From Peronospora farinosa (lineage: Eukaryota; Oomycota; Peronosporomycetes; Peronosporales; Peronosporaceae), in assembly GCA_947646735.1 (NCBI GenBank), contig CANTFK010000984.1, positions 62,001 to 126,000 of the forward strand: a DNA stretch of 64,000 nucleotides, in the 5' to 3' direction. This document shows positions 33,001 to 46,061 of this stretch, one piece after another. The notes beneath the pieces were generated by a model. That model was not told the origin of the DNA, made no database searches, and saw nothing but the letters and a program-made list of their open reading frames with translations. Within the stretch, counting starts at the first letter, position 1, and every line of letters starts with the position of its first letter. The position numbers and the translations under genes were made by a program.

Positions 33001-35320
33001 GTCCGTCCCCTCCTTCTGTAGCGGCTTTTTCTAACAAGTGTCTACTCCACGTCGTGATTCTGAACTCGTCCTAAGGAATCCACAAACAAACCCACGTCAA
33101 ACGCAACCTTCACCTACATATATCAATTGTAATTCAGGACGTACGAATGGATCCGTCGCCTGATCAACCCTCCCTGACGACACAAGGTCGGAAACTGCAG
33201 CCAGCAACGGTGAACACGCTTTAACGAGAAACCATATCGTCAACTCGTGCATGTGTCCTGCGGCATCTTCCACGCGTAGAGACGATATGTGGTGGTGCAA
33301 ACGATTGAGTAGCGCAACGCCATGAGGAAATTTGCCTAGATATTAGATCGACAACATGAGGCTTAGACCTACATGTGTTTGGTACCAAAAACTCGACCAC
33401 AAACCTTGTTGCAGTAACGGCCAGAATACGACCTCGTCGCAACCAAATACATGCCCGACAAATTCCAGGACGCTACACAGTTTGCGAGTCTTGCACACAA
33501 GCTTCGTGACAGATACAACTTCATTCTCTTGGTCCATTACCAACGACGGCAGACATTCCTGTGTGATTTTTTCTACAAAGGCCTAATACAAGCAATAGTA
33601 TTAGAACGATGAAGACGCGCCCCCGACAGCCTTACAACAAGTCTCCTAACGTACTCGATGTGTTGACAGATACAACTGGAGTGCGTCTCCCATTGCCTGA
33701 AGGGTTTTCCCACCTCTTGAAGAATCTTGAGAATAATAAATAGCTAACAACTCTAGTCGCATAAGCGTAGTGCCCGCTTTACAAAAAATCTAGCAGATAA
33801 TGTTACAATCCAATTGTTCCACATCCATTATCAATGCAAAGCAACAAAGCATACCTTCAAAACCGACAATGTGGCCGATACAGTTGTGTTACGGAGTTTC
33901 AGCTTGTGCTTTCCCGGCAGCTGGAATGTTGCCGACTGAAAGAGTCTTCGGAAAATTGTCGAGTCGATTCCACTCAATGCTCGCAGCGCATCCTTTGTAA
34001 CGACAGCTGATGTAAGCAACATCCTTTTAAGACCTCAGCTCATCTTTCTTGACTCACCTCAATTAGATCTACTTCATGGATTTCCAGTAGTATTTCCTTG
34101 GTATGACTCTTGCCAGCAAATTCATTGGGAATCACCAGGTCGTGAAGTGACTGTTTTACTTCACCAATCGGTGGCCTACAGTAGTCCTCCGGCAATCCCA
34201 TTCGATCTCCAAGGTCCTCCCATGCGTATATCCGCGCTACCCAGGGCTTAGTAGTATCACCTGAGCTATCCGAATACCACGATGAATTTTCTGTCATGCT
34301 GCTTGCCTCTCTCCAGTCTGGCTGTTCCATTACTCCACAGTGCACTTCTTGAGTGCTGTCATCCGAACACACCTCCTTCCAAGGCGGCAAACGTTTCACG
34401 TGTCTTGTTGACTTCATACATGGCGTAGCATGTCTACAACACTCCCGGTTAAAAGTTGCATTGCAAGAACGGTGCATTGTCTATAACTGGAGCACACATC
34501 CCTCTGTAAGAATTGCTTCGAATTTTAACGTACGATGGCATCAAACCGTGTCCGGTATCCATATGGGCTGGTGGAGTACCAGAAAGGCTGAAGAACTGAT
34601 TGCACTACATGCGTATATGTAATTGTACAACAATTAGCCCATTTGATCATCCTTTTGCCTAAAAATATGCAGAGACCCGATCACTTACCCGCTTATTTGA
34701 CATTATATTGAGGAGTTCTTTGTCGTCAGAAATGCTTGCGTCAGGGCACCACAGGCTGACATGTTGGCTTGATATGCCATTACCAAAACCATTGAACAAG
34801 TTTTGCGAAAAGAATCTGCACACAGTCATTGGATCACCGATTAGAAAAGTAGTCTGAAAAGGTAAAACTTACACCACAACTTACGCTTTCGCTTCCAACG
34901 GAACTGGCGCCTTACAAAAAAGCGATTTTGAGCGTCGCACCATCTCAACGTCAGTCATTCCAATACGTTCGCCCATGCACTTCTTTCTAGCGTCATATAG
35001 CTATCAATGAGGCAAAAAAAAACAATCATCCATACAATCAGCTACTTCCAACATTGTCAGTTTATTAAAAATCACCACCTCCACCGTGTCCACAAGTACA
35101 AAAGTCTCTCCATCTTCTCCACCTGCTAAAGCCACCAGCAGTCGCATCACTTCCTTCATAGGAACTACAATACAAACCTATCAAAGTTAGCCATTTCTTG
35201 ACCTCTTTTTTTTCCAAATGAACCTCACTCAGACCTGTTACTTGTACATTGTATTCGAGACGCAAACAGCGCTCAATCACGTAATCCATGCGATCCACAA
35301 TGTCAATTCTAGTAAGAAAC

Positions 35321-35384
<64 letters not shown>

Positions 35385-35789
35385 GATACAAGGTGCAATG
35401 TATTACCAGCGCTCCAATCACGTACATGTCTGTATACTCACTGCAAGTCAATAGCTTTTCACGTATATTCAGTAGATTATACTCAACTGAATTGTCCATA
35501 GGGTCTTTATGCTAATAGAATGAGTCAATATCTCCATTATCAGTCTTTTAAAGTGAGTAAATTCAAGACGTACGGGACTCAAAAGACGCTGGTAAATTGG
35601 CAATACACATCGCAAGTTGCAACGAGAGTCACAGCAGATGGTAGAGCGTAAATGCTTCAGTAAATCCAAGACACTCGTCTCCAAAGTCGGCACCGACGGC
35701 ATCAGGCGTGGTAGTTCGTGTTTAATGTATACAATTTGAAGACAAGTGTATACTTCGGTATACCAGCACGTACCACGTAAAAGATACAT
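30002..35789 (-). CDS. GCP6: Gamma-tubulin complex component 6-like
   Basis: A long multi-exon gamma-tubulin ring complex subunit. Exons I could place with consistent phase: 35789-35574, 35511-35426, 35308-35235, 35164-35046, 35000-34885, 34815-34689, 34587-34534, 34480-34058 and 33992-33855 at the 5' end, and 30100-30002 at the 3' end. Coding blocks continue between, at about 33760-33660, 33590-33400, 33330-33140, 33070-32870, 32800-32610, 32540-32355, 32290-31530, 31450-31090, 31010-30510 and 30445-30235. GCP6 traits are YAWEDLGD, then DALRALSGIDSTIF, a charged coiled-coil insert (LEKKQYDLQW, EEAKEAEADKEA), then the C-terminal grip region (VYGVKWPLGLVIT) and the ending LLLRLNFNQYYS. The exon 9-10 junction is unsettled. 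Only 49 bp separates it from PDK1. Confidence 0.82.
35325..35380. repeat. (AG)n dinucleotide microsatellite
   Basis: About 28 perfect AG units. On the minus strand it is a CT tract inside intron 3 of the GCP6 gene (35309-35425), right before the acceptor, where it acts as an exaggerated polypyrimidine tract. Confidence 0.95.
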
Positions 35790-35838
35790 AAATGGCTACA
35801 CTGGTATGTATTTTAAAAAGGGTATCAAGTCACAAAAC

Positions 35839-38301
35839 CTACTCAGAAATGACTTCCGATATTGCCCGTGCCCATTTCTGAGCGAGATTACTGGAATCTG
35901 TGATTCGAATTGTATTTGATGCCTGTAAAAGGTGTAACAAAGTGGTATCAGCTCTCAAGTCATGGACAAAATAGTGACTATCGAACGCACCGATACAACG
36001 TCAAATGTATGCGGATCAATCTCATTCACAGTCGTGTCGGGCGTCAAGAAAATCTCACGCTTGAGGCTGCCAGACCATGAACTGATCACAATTAAGCGTG
36101 GTGCATCTGTAAGAAACAGCTATGAAAATATGAACAAACAATAGGACGTTAGCACTACAAGAGTCAACACATTATCAAACCCATAAGCACTTACGTCTCG
36201 AGAGCGATTGAACCTCCTGCTTCGGACCTTCACTTTGGCTTCAAAACGGATCTGCTCATCGTACCCAATGCACGTTGGTCGTTGTTTCTGATGCGAGCTA
36301 CTACTTCGCGAACATCGGCTACTGCAGCATTCAGACATGGTAAAACCAAGGCCTTCGACCTTTTCACACGAGATAGTGACAATACCTGAATTCATCAGAC
36401 GTGCTTTCTGAAAAATCGCCCGAAAAATATTCGGCAACGGTCCAGTTTTCCGAAGCGCCATCCTGGTTACACACATTTTTTGCACATGAGGCACGCTCAC
36501 TCGTAAACGCGTACACTATCCAAGCTTACCAGTTTTGCTTCGGAAAGAACTAGCTCGGGAGGGTGATAAGGCGGAGTTTGATCGCTAATGTCATCCCATT
36601 CGATGCCTTCAAAGAATGGATGATTCTGCACAAAGCACACTACACTGTTAAAGATATCGCAATCAAACACCGTGACAGCCATTCTACCTTCAACGCGGCG
36701 TAACCCTCTTCATTCTGCTGAGCGCCAATGCGTTCGTCAGGGTCCTACGGCAATGATAAGATCAGTAAGCCTTCGTCACAGCTCACAGCTATTATCGAAG
36801 TGACTCAATGTAGGACCATCAAACTGTTTCTACACGAGGTACCTGAACGAGAAGCTTTCTGATCAGATCCTGTGCAGTGTCGGGGACACTACTTGGGATA
36901 TCAAATTCATCGCTTGAGTGATTTATAATCTGCAAGCCCACCAAATTAGTTTGAGCAGCAAAATACTATTTTGACTGTCAATCTCACCATTTGGAAAGTC
37001 AAATAATCATTTTCTGCCACAAAAGGAGCTCGCCCAGTAAACATCTACAGTAAATGCAGCAAGATATCGTTAATTCTACCTCCACTAGAAAGCATTGAAA
37101 CAGACAGAAGTTCAGCTGTTCCTGAAAGATCAAACAGCCCAATGCCCATAGGTCGGCAGCTCTTGAAGCTGGTTTGTCGTGCAAAACTTCCGGGGACACA
37201 TAGAAAGCAGTGCCACAAAATTGGCATACATCGCTACTTTCTCCATCTTGGTCCTGCATGTAGACCCCGATGATCAGCACCGGTACTACCAGTTCAGATA
37301 GCAATTCTCGTTGTTATCACCTTTGCAGTGCCGAAATCTATCACCTTTAAATGACCTTCCTGACTGAACAACATCCAACCAGCAAAACGATAGAGCTGTC
37401 AGCAGTGTGCATTACTATGTCAAAGCACACACAAGCTGGCACCGCAGCTTACCTGAGTAGTAGATTGTCAGGTTTGATGTCTCGATGGATCACATGCTAC
37501 ATTGTAATTCGAGAAGTCATGATCCGGACCAAAATTGCTGACCAACACTTTATATCTTGCACCAAAAGTAGTTACCTGGGAGTGCATAAATTCCAAGGCT
37601 TTGGCCAACTCGGCCATATAGAATTGCGTCAACGTAAAAGAGCATGCAGCTTCAGTAATGCCTTCCTCCTGGTTCTTTTGATACTCCTTGCTATAGAAAG
37701 TAACTCGGTCAGCATGAAATGAAACACCACTTGTCAAACATTCAACAATCTGCGATACATACCTAATGAGGCCAAAGAGGTCACCACCTCGACACAGCTC
37801 AATGACCAAGTACAAACTATGATGGTCCTGTGTCCACCATTATCATACACAAAAAATGAGCCAGCAACACCAAATCAGACATCATTCCTATAACACACAC
37901 ACCCAATAACCATCAACTAATCATGCAAACTATTGCTCCAGATCATTATCGTACACGAAAACTGCAGTAAAACTTAGCAATATGTGGGTGCACGAGACGT
38001 GACATGACCTTACGTTCCGTAAGCACAAATGCCGTCTTGTTTTCTTTCCGGATAAACTTCTGGTCCATCACTTTTACAGCAAAATTTAACCGGCTCTTCT
38101 TTAATTGGGCATGAAATACCTAAGCATTTTACCATCAGCAGTATCCAATCAGTATTTCTTGGTTTCTACCTACAAACTCCACCAAATGTATCATCATCAC
38201 GTATTCACCTTGGCATAAGAGCCCTGACCCAATACATTACCAAAGAAAAAATCACTCGCTTCCGGTGCTGTATCGAGTTGAAGCGCATGGGCAGGTGTCA
38301 T
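35839..38301 (-). CDS. PDK1: 3-phosphoinositide-dependent protein kinase 1 (PDK1)
   Basis: An AGC-family master kinase with a C-terminal PH domain, spread over about a dozen exons. Clear exons include 38301-38209 (MTPAHALQ, glycine loop LGQGSYAKV) and a second beginning 38119 (catalytic Lys in FAVKVMDQ). Further blocks carry [13 protein letters not shown] (about 37500-37455), DFGTAK (about 37330), [11 protein letters not shown] and [10 protein letters not shown] (37250-37130), [15 protein letters not shown], and [19 protein letters not shown] as in all PDK1s. The PH domain follows and ends in [17 protein letters not shown] with the stop at 35841-35839. The residue corresponding to the activating autophosphorylated Ser/Thr reads Gln. 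The N-terminus may extend upstream through another exon. It is divergent from NOT1, 264 bp away. Confidence 0.88.
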
Positions 38302-38565
38302 GGCTACACCGTCACCTCTTAAATTGATCGTCACGTCGCTATAGAAAGTTACTATGACATATTTTCCACCAATCCTATAAAACCTTCTTTTTCAACCAAT
38401 CATGTATTGTAATAGCATTGAATTTTAGCAAATCCACATCCGCACCCCTTTTCGTAGCTCCTCAATACCAAAAAAGCCAAACGAACGTCCCACCAAGCAG
38501 AAAACCGCAAGGAAAAAGGTCTTCTCTCCCCTCTCTCTTTCGACCCCCGTTTTTAACGTACGAGA

Positions 38566-41500
38566 ATGGTCTCGTTTGCTTCGCCATTATTTTGGCAAAT
38601 TAACTACTTGGTTACGAATCTTAATAAGAAAAACTTCAAGTCAAACGTCGCCGAATTGAATCAGGTAACAATCTTTTTGGGGCTGAAATCCCTCTTTATA
38701 GTGATATCTTCATTTTTCTTACTAATGGACGACTATCTATCTGTAGCTCGTGGAACTTTATGGGGAAGATGCTCGTATTTTTCTGCTTAATTGTCTTGTC
38801 AAGGATATTGACTTTCGTAGTCAAAAGGACGGACTAAAGGTCCAAGTACTTACGCACGAAGTCGCTCAAGCGTCCTCCCGTCCTAATTTTACCACTTTTA
38901 TCTGCGAGGTGAGTCATCTTTTTGTTGTTTCTTAACTTCGTTAGTCTCCTGACCCTTTTTTCCTGCTCATTGACTTGTTTTTTATTGTGCATACAGGCAA
39001 TTGAAGGAAATTCGTCGGATTCTGCAGCTGTCAATGGACGTCAGGTGACGGAAGAGTTTTTGCATCTTTTCTGCAAGATGCTGAAGCTCAGTCTTCCACA
39101 GCAAGTGACCGTTGGTCTGGCTTTTGCTCAGGGCGTGAACGCCAACAGCTCTGGTGAAGCCATTCAGTTCCTGCGGTCGAAAATTCCCGAAATCTCGTCC
39201 TGTGGGGCCAATTTACCCTCGGACGTGCTTCACTCGCTCGTCTTTGTGCTACGCATGAAGAAGCAATTCCACGTCGATATCGCCGAGACGGACTCCTTGC
39301 TTGCCAGCATTTCCTCAGCTCACCCGAACGACATGGGATTGCTGGAGATGGCCCCACTTACCATGGGTGACCCCGACTACGTCGACTCCGAGTCTATGAC
39401 CAGCTCAAATTCGCTCAGCAAACTCATTTCGGATGTGTCTTCGAGTTGCCTGTTTTACGAACTGATGGAAGATGTTGGCTACTCATGCACGTCGTCCCCG
39501 CAAGCGTTACGCACCCTCCTGGCCGAGGCTGGGCTTGCCAAAGCCCCCACGATCCCGGCGGCGCAAGTCGCAGGAATGCTGGCGATGCTCTCGCGAACCT
39601 ACACCGGATTGGATGCGGGGAACAGCGCGACGCTGATGGCGAACCTTACGATTGACTTTGAGGCAACCCCATTGCACGAGGCAGCTGCGATGCCTGTGCG
39701 GGAAAATTGGGACCTTGAGGTTATCGCAGAAGTGCTGCAAAAAGATTATGGCTCTATCAAGTGGTCCAAGGTGGCGGAGCAGCTGGATCGTCCGGACCTC
39801 AACATCCAAAACGTGTCTCAGCTGCGTGTACTTATTACGGCATTTCAGCGATTTTCGCAAACTAAGTTCCGCGTGACGGTACTGTTGCGACCATGGAAGA
39901 ACTGCCGTGCGCATATCAGTATTCTGAAAGCAGCTGTAGATGCGCCCCCGGAAGTACTCTCGTTCTCTGAATCGCCGCACAAGCTCGCACCGTTTGAAGG
40001 TGCCGATGCATCAGCTGTTCCCAAGAATGGTGTGTGGTTTTCAGTGGACATAGTGGACACACTGCTGCAGGCGTCGGAGCAAGATTGTTACGGTGACGTG
40101 CGCAAGCTCCTGGATGGAGCCATGAAGACATGTCCTGATGTTTTGATCGCTAACTTGGCTCAAGCCTCACCGCGTTGGAATGCGCTGCGTGACGACATGT
40201 TCTCGGAGCTCTTTAGTACTTACATTATGGGTCGCCCTAACGCGCCACTTATCATGCGTCATTTGTGGTCGGTGGCGCCAAAGTTGGTATTATACGCGAG
40301 CGTAAAGTGCTTCTACGCCGCAACGGCCCCGCATATTGTCTCGCGACTATTCGCGCTCTTCCGGAACACGGGCGATGCCTTTGCATCAGCCATCCACTCG
40401 AACTATTTTTCGTTTGCTTTGGCGCTTGCTACAATGGGAGCCAACCATGATGTGCTGAACTTGGAGACTTGGCTGGTGGAGCGCCTCGCTTCACAACGGA
40501 CGGCTTTTGCGACATCGTGCCTCGCCTTCGTGCACCGCAATTACGCTCGCGCCGTTCCGAAGAGCAACATTACCCTGCAGTCGAGTCATGTACTATCTAT
40601 TGAGTCGTTAGCGACTATTCTCAAGTGCATCATGGCGGTTCAAGGGGCGCTACCCGTTACTATCGCACAAGAACTCAAGCGGATTATTACTCTCTGTATG
40701 GAGGCCCACCCTGTAATTTCAGCGTCCACGCATCCGCCTGGAGAGGCAGGTATGTCTCACGCACCAGGAGCCGTGGGGGCAGTCGCTGGCATTGCTGCCG
40801 GGGCTGCAGCAGCTGCGGGTGTCGGAGCTAGAAGTGAGCTAGCATCGACGAATGGAGAGGCTCCGTCCTATACGGCAGAAATGATTGAGGAACAGGCGAA
40901 CGCTTATTTCCAACAAATTTATACGTCGGAGCAGAATATCAACGATGTTGTAGCAATGCTGAAACGCTTCCAAGGTTCTCGTGACGAGCGTGAGCGGCAG
41001 ATCTTCTATTGCATGATCCATAACTTGTTCGATGAGTACCGGTTCTTCCCGCGGTACCCGGAGATGGAGCTACGCATTACTGGCGTTCTTTTTGGCAAGC
41101 TCATTGAGCACCAAGTGCTTCCATCGAATTTCCTTCAGACTGCGTTGCGTTCCGTGCTCGAAAGTCTTCGTGAGCCTGTGAACTCCAAGTTCTTCTTCTT
41201 TGGCGCATGTGCGCTTCAGCAATTCGTTCCACGGTTGCGGGAGTTGCCAGCGTATTGTACGAACCTGTCGCAGATCCCTCATCTCCAGCACGCATTGCCG
41301 GAAATCATGCGTCAAGTGAACCAAGTCACTCGCTCAACAGCGTTGTCAGGGGCTTCGCAAGATGCGAGTGCTGATAGTAGCAGTGCATTGTCTTCGTTGG
41401 GTGGTGCACTGCCGCCGTTGAGTGGTGCACTGCCGCCGTTGAGTGGTGCACTGCCTTCGTTGAGTGGTACTAGTGAAGGAGACGGAGCGACGAGATTAAG

Positions 41501-44500
41501 TAGTACTGCCGCGTCATTTGGACCTGGGTCACCGCCTCCTGAAGGATCTGGTGCAAAGGGTCAAGACGAGATTATCAAAATCCCAGCGTCGATCCTAAGT
41601 CGGTCAGCAGGCCCGTCATTGGCATCCCCGCTACTTAAAGTACCAGCTGCCTCGCCACCACCCCCTGTCGCCCCTGCACCAGAGTTAATTGTGGATCATA
41701 TTTTCCACGAGTCGATTAAGGTGGATGAGGAAGAGGTTGTCGAGCAGCCTGATGAAAATGTGAAGGATCGTATACACTTTATTGTGAACAACATGTCCAT
41801 ATCCAATTTGGAGGCGAAGATCCCAGAGATGCGTAAGATGCTACTGCCTACGTATCACGCTTGGCTCGCGAACTACCTGGTAGTGAAGCGCATTTCAACC
41901 CAGCCCAATTACCACACGGTGTACCTGATTTTAATCGAGAAACTTGTGCGACCAGAGCTTGAGCGTGAGATTCTCAAGCGCACTCTTCAGAATACGCGCA
42001 AACTACTAACCTCGGGAACGATCACTACCAACTCGCAGCAACGCTCGTTGCTGAAAAACCTAGGCTCGTGGCTCGGCGTCTTCACTCTCGCACGCAACAA
42101 ACCCTTGCTGCAACGTGATTTGGACTTGAAAGAGTTACTATACGTGGGCTACGAGACTGGCCATCTCATCGCTGTGACACCCTTTGTTGCTAAAATTCTA
42201 GAAGGTTGCAAAAAATCGAAGATCTTCAAGCCGCCAAATCCGTGGGTTATGGGTCTCATCCATGCCATGAGTGAGATCTACGATGTGCCGGACCTCAAGC
42301 TTAACCTCAAGTTTGAAATTGAAGTTCTTTTCAAGTCGTTTAAGCTTAACGTGGAAGATCAGCGCAAGGCGCAGCTTTTGCATACGCGTCGTGCACCACC
42401 GCGCACGGCAAACCCTGACTTCAATGTCAAGGTTCTAAAGAATCCAGCGATGGGGCAGCGGTCTGCCACGCCACCGCCTGGCTCGGGAGCTAAGCTGGGT
42501 CGACCATTGACACCAGGAAAACAAACGAAAAAGCCGGGCGATGGGTTTGCACCTGCGGGAAGTCCGGCTGGGAGAGAGGCAGTGTCGTATGGCTCGCTTG
42601 GCGCAGCTAATGCTGGCTCGGCGGCTGCGGAGTCGACCGTGATTCCGAACCTAGCCTCGTATGTCGCTGTGAATCCTGAGCTACCGCTGCGCAACGTTAA
42701 CTTGCGTCGCCTTGTACCCCTCGCCGTGGATCGTGCAATTCGCGAGGTAATCTCCCCTGTGGTGGAACGCAGTGTAACCATCGCATGCATTACAACTCGC
42801 GAGGTCATTTTGAAGGACTTTGCCACCGAATCTGATGATACGAAAATGCGGAAGGCGGCGCATCTGATGGTAGCGTCAATGTCAGGATCGTTGGCACTTA
42901 TTACAGCGAAGGAGCCGCTTCGAAATGCCATCGGTACACATCTCCGTGCGCTGCTTCCCACCAATGCAGGGGACCCGCAACAGCTTGAACATGTGATCCA
43001 AGTCTGCTCGAACGAGAATACAGACTTGGGTTGCATGCTTATTGAGAAAGCTTCATCTGAGAAAGCCATGCGCGATATCGATGAAGCCCTTGCAGGCGCA
43101 TATGCATCACGCCGGCGGTATCAGCAGCAGCAAGCGCATGCTGGTACGACACCAGAGGCTGATGGAGTGCACTTTTTCGAAGGCAGCGCAAGCAGCACGG
43201 CAGTAGCGGCCTCAGTCGGCTCGCCCGGCGCTCCTAGTGGCCAATGGCCGGCAGCTTTGCCCGAAGTCTTTAAGCCTAAGCCAGGCGGAGTTCTTGCCAT
43301 GCAACTTGTGGTTTACGAGGCGTTCCAGCGTATCCCACGACCCACTTCCATGCCTCTTTCGTCTCGTGCCGGTGTCGGTGTATACCCAGGTGGTGCGGTC
43401 GAGAAGGAGGGCGACACCGCTGGTGTGAGCGTGTCGGCAGCCTTGGACCGCTTTGCTGGATTGTTGGAACGTTTTGAACTATTCGTGCAGAAAGTGGTTC
43501 GCCAGGCTGCGGCTACCCAGCGCGAGCTTCCGTCGCTGCTAGCTATTCCTACGGAAAGCGAGGTGTTTGCCATTCTTCGTGAGGTACGTGCACTTGGGGG
43601 AAGTGTGCGGCCAGCGCTGCGCGATGAAGCTTGTCTCAAGATTGCGAACCGTATTGTGAAGTTCATGTACGAGTTGGGTAATGGTGGTCGAGGCAATGAG
43701 TTGTTCTTGGAAATTCTTGTGAGCTCATTGGAGGCGCTGACTGCTAGCTGCGAGACACTTTGCAAGGAAATTGTGGGATGGGTACTGCGCGCGCCAGTTG
43801 ACGACAAATTAAAGCTGCACTGTGAAATAATTGTGGCGCTAATCCGCTTCAAGGTGGCGGATGCAAGTGATTTTGACGTTTACATGGCACGCAACATGGA
43901 GCGCAACAGTGTAGCCATCGAGTTTGCTGTTCACGTTGTCCGCCAATGTTTGATGATTGACCACGTTAGTGTCGCTACTCACCTGTCAAACACTCTGGAA
44001 GCACTTGCGCGCATTGTGGAGCGCCATGGAGGTGCTACAGCGAATAAGAATGTGCAGATCCTTGCTGCACTGCTGGAGCAAGCGCGTGCACAAAAGATGC
44101 AAAATCGTCCGGCACCACCAGCGCCGCAAAAGAGAATGGGTTCAATCAGTAGTGGCAGTGCGAAGGCCTCTGGGGACCGACCTCTGGTGCAGGAGCACGC
44201 TGCTTTTCGGCACACTGTGAGCAACGCTTTGGAGCACTGGATCGCCATTTACAAAGAGCCAACTGGAAACTCCAAGATACATGCTCAGTATCTCCAGATG
44301 CTGAAGCAGTATGGATTGCTTGCTGATGACGAAAGCATATCCCTCTTTTTTAAGTTTGGCACGGAACTATGTGTGGATGCGTGTCTGAAGAGCTCATTCG
44401 CTGCGAACGACGCTGCTACGCTCAAGGCTGGTACAAAAGTTCCGCTCAACTACGCGGTATTGGACGCACTTACGCATTTAATGGCTCTACTCGTTAAATA

Positions 44501-45911
44501 TCTTGATCCCTCGCCCGCTGCAAAGCTCCAGGTGCTCAACCACGCTGTTGGTGCCATTGCGAATGTGCTAGTTGCGGCACACGACCTCTCGCGCAAGAAG
44601 AAGGCGCGATTCGATCAGCGCGTCTTCTTCCGCATGTTTGTGAACCTCATGAAAGAGTTAACGGCGCAAGAGCCGGCTTTGGATGCCATCCACCTGCAAG
44701 TTCTCAACACATTTGCTAGTGCGTACAACACGCTACAGCCTCTGGGATTGCCTGGCTTCGTGTTTGCTTGGACGGAGCTCATCTCGCATCGTTGTTTCAT
44801 GCCATTGCTGCTGCGTGCGAAACAGCAGCGTGGTTGGCAGATTTTGCACCGCCTTCTTATGAATCTGCTGGTGTTCATGGAGCCGTTCTTGCGCCACGCA
44901 AACTCGGCCGTGCCACTTCCGGATTCTATTTCGGCGCTTTACAAAGGCGTTGTTCGTATCATTTTGGTACTCCTTCATGACTACCCGGACTTCCTGAGCG
45001 ACTTCTACACGAGCTTTTGTGACGTGCTGCCGGCAGCTTGTGTTCAACTGCGTAACGTGATCCTCTCGGCGTTTTCTCGCTCGATGCGGCTGCCCGACCC
45101 GCTCACTTTGGGTCTGCAGGTCTCTCAACTTCCGGAAGTAAGCGTGGCTCCGCGGCTGATGCCTGCATGGGGCGCTGCGCTCACCCACAATGGCATTAAG
45201 GAGTATGTTGATGAGTTCCTGCATGCGACAACAAACCGGGCATCTGTATTCCCTACGGACCTCATTTCCAAGCTGATGCGCCCTGCTGCCCAGCTAGAGC
45301 GTGACCCGACGTCTTGTATGTATGCGCTACCCGCTCTCAATGCAGTTGTGCTATATCTGGGCAAAGAGGGCATTGCGGAAATGGCAAACGGTGATTCTAC
45401 TCCTGTGAGTCCGCCACCGACGTCTTCTGGAGCTGATGGCGACGGGGCTTCGAATACCAAGTTTGAAAAAAGCGCAGCTATGGATGTATTCCGCTATCTT
45501 GCGGACGAGTTGGACACGGAGGGCCGCTACTGGTACTTTAGTTCTCTGGCGAACCACCTGCGCTACCCGAACAGCCATACGCACTACTTCAGCTGCGTAA
45601 TTCTGTACCTGTTCTCGTACTCAAACAATAAGATGGTGAAGGAGCAAATTACGCGCGTCCTCATTGAGCGTCTCATTGCAAACCGTCCACACCCGTGGGG
45701 TCTGCTGGTGACGTTCATTGAGCTGATTCGAAACAAGAGCTACAAATTCTGGGAGCAGGACTACCTCGAGTGCTCAAGCGAGATCAAGGAGGTGTTTGAC
45801 GACGTGGCTCGCACGTGTCTCGGCTCGGCCCCCGGCACATCAAGTGCCAGTCCGTTAGCCTCGCTTGGTGGCAATACTATCACAGCTGCCTCTCCTGGGG
45901 CCTCCTCGTAG
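38566..45911 (+). CDS. CNOT1: CCR4-NOT transcription complex subunit 1 (scaffold)
   Basis: The scaffold of the mRNA deadenylation complex. Exons 38566-38664, 38747-38908 and 38997-45911 give 2391 residues. Domains in order: an N-terminal HEAT region with LVELYGEDARIFLLNCL and RMKKQFHVDI; then the Ala-rich and Pro-rich linkers; a MIF4G domain that binds CAF1 (RIHFIVNNMSISNLEAKI, PNPWVMGLIHAMSEIYDVP, about residues 1010-1240); the CN9BD-like helical bundle (VDRAIREVISPVVERSVTIA); and the C-terminal NOT1 superfamily domain that docks NOT2/NOT3 (YWYFSSLANHLRYPNSHTHY, HPWGLLVTFIELIRN). The length and order match animal CNOT1. An in-frame minisatellite sits in the linker before MIF4G. Confidence 0.96.
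41404..41466 (+). repeat. 21-bp coding minisatellite in NOT1
   Basis: Three tandem 21-bp units (GGTGCACTGCCGCCGTTGAGT, the last with two changes) encode G-A-L-P-P-L-S repeats in the disordered linker. A degenerate partial unit precedes the array. The unit length keeps the reading frame, so copy number can vary without harm. Confidence 0.93.
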
Positions 45912-46061
45912 ATCAGCCAGGTAACAGGATCGCGGAGAAAATTTCAAGCCAGCAAAATTCTTGTTATGAAGCGCTGGCAGCTCATAATGCATGTATTCTT
46001 ACGATGTCTTGGCTTATTAATTCATACCTGCGAAGATGAGGACTTCTACAAAAACCGAGTT

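Noticed and set aside
42359..43069. 236-codon minus-strand frame
   Set aside because: Antisense shadow of the GC-rich NOT1 exon, with Ser/Arg-rich content typical of such shadows.
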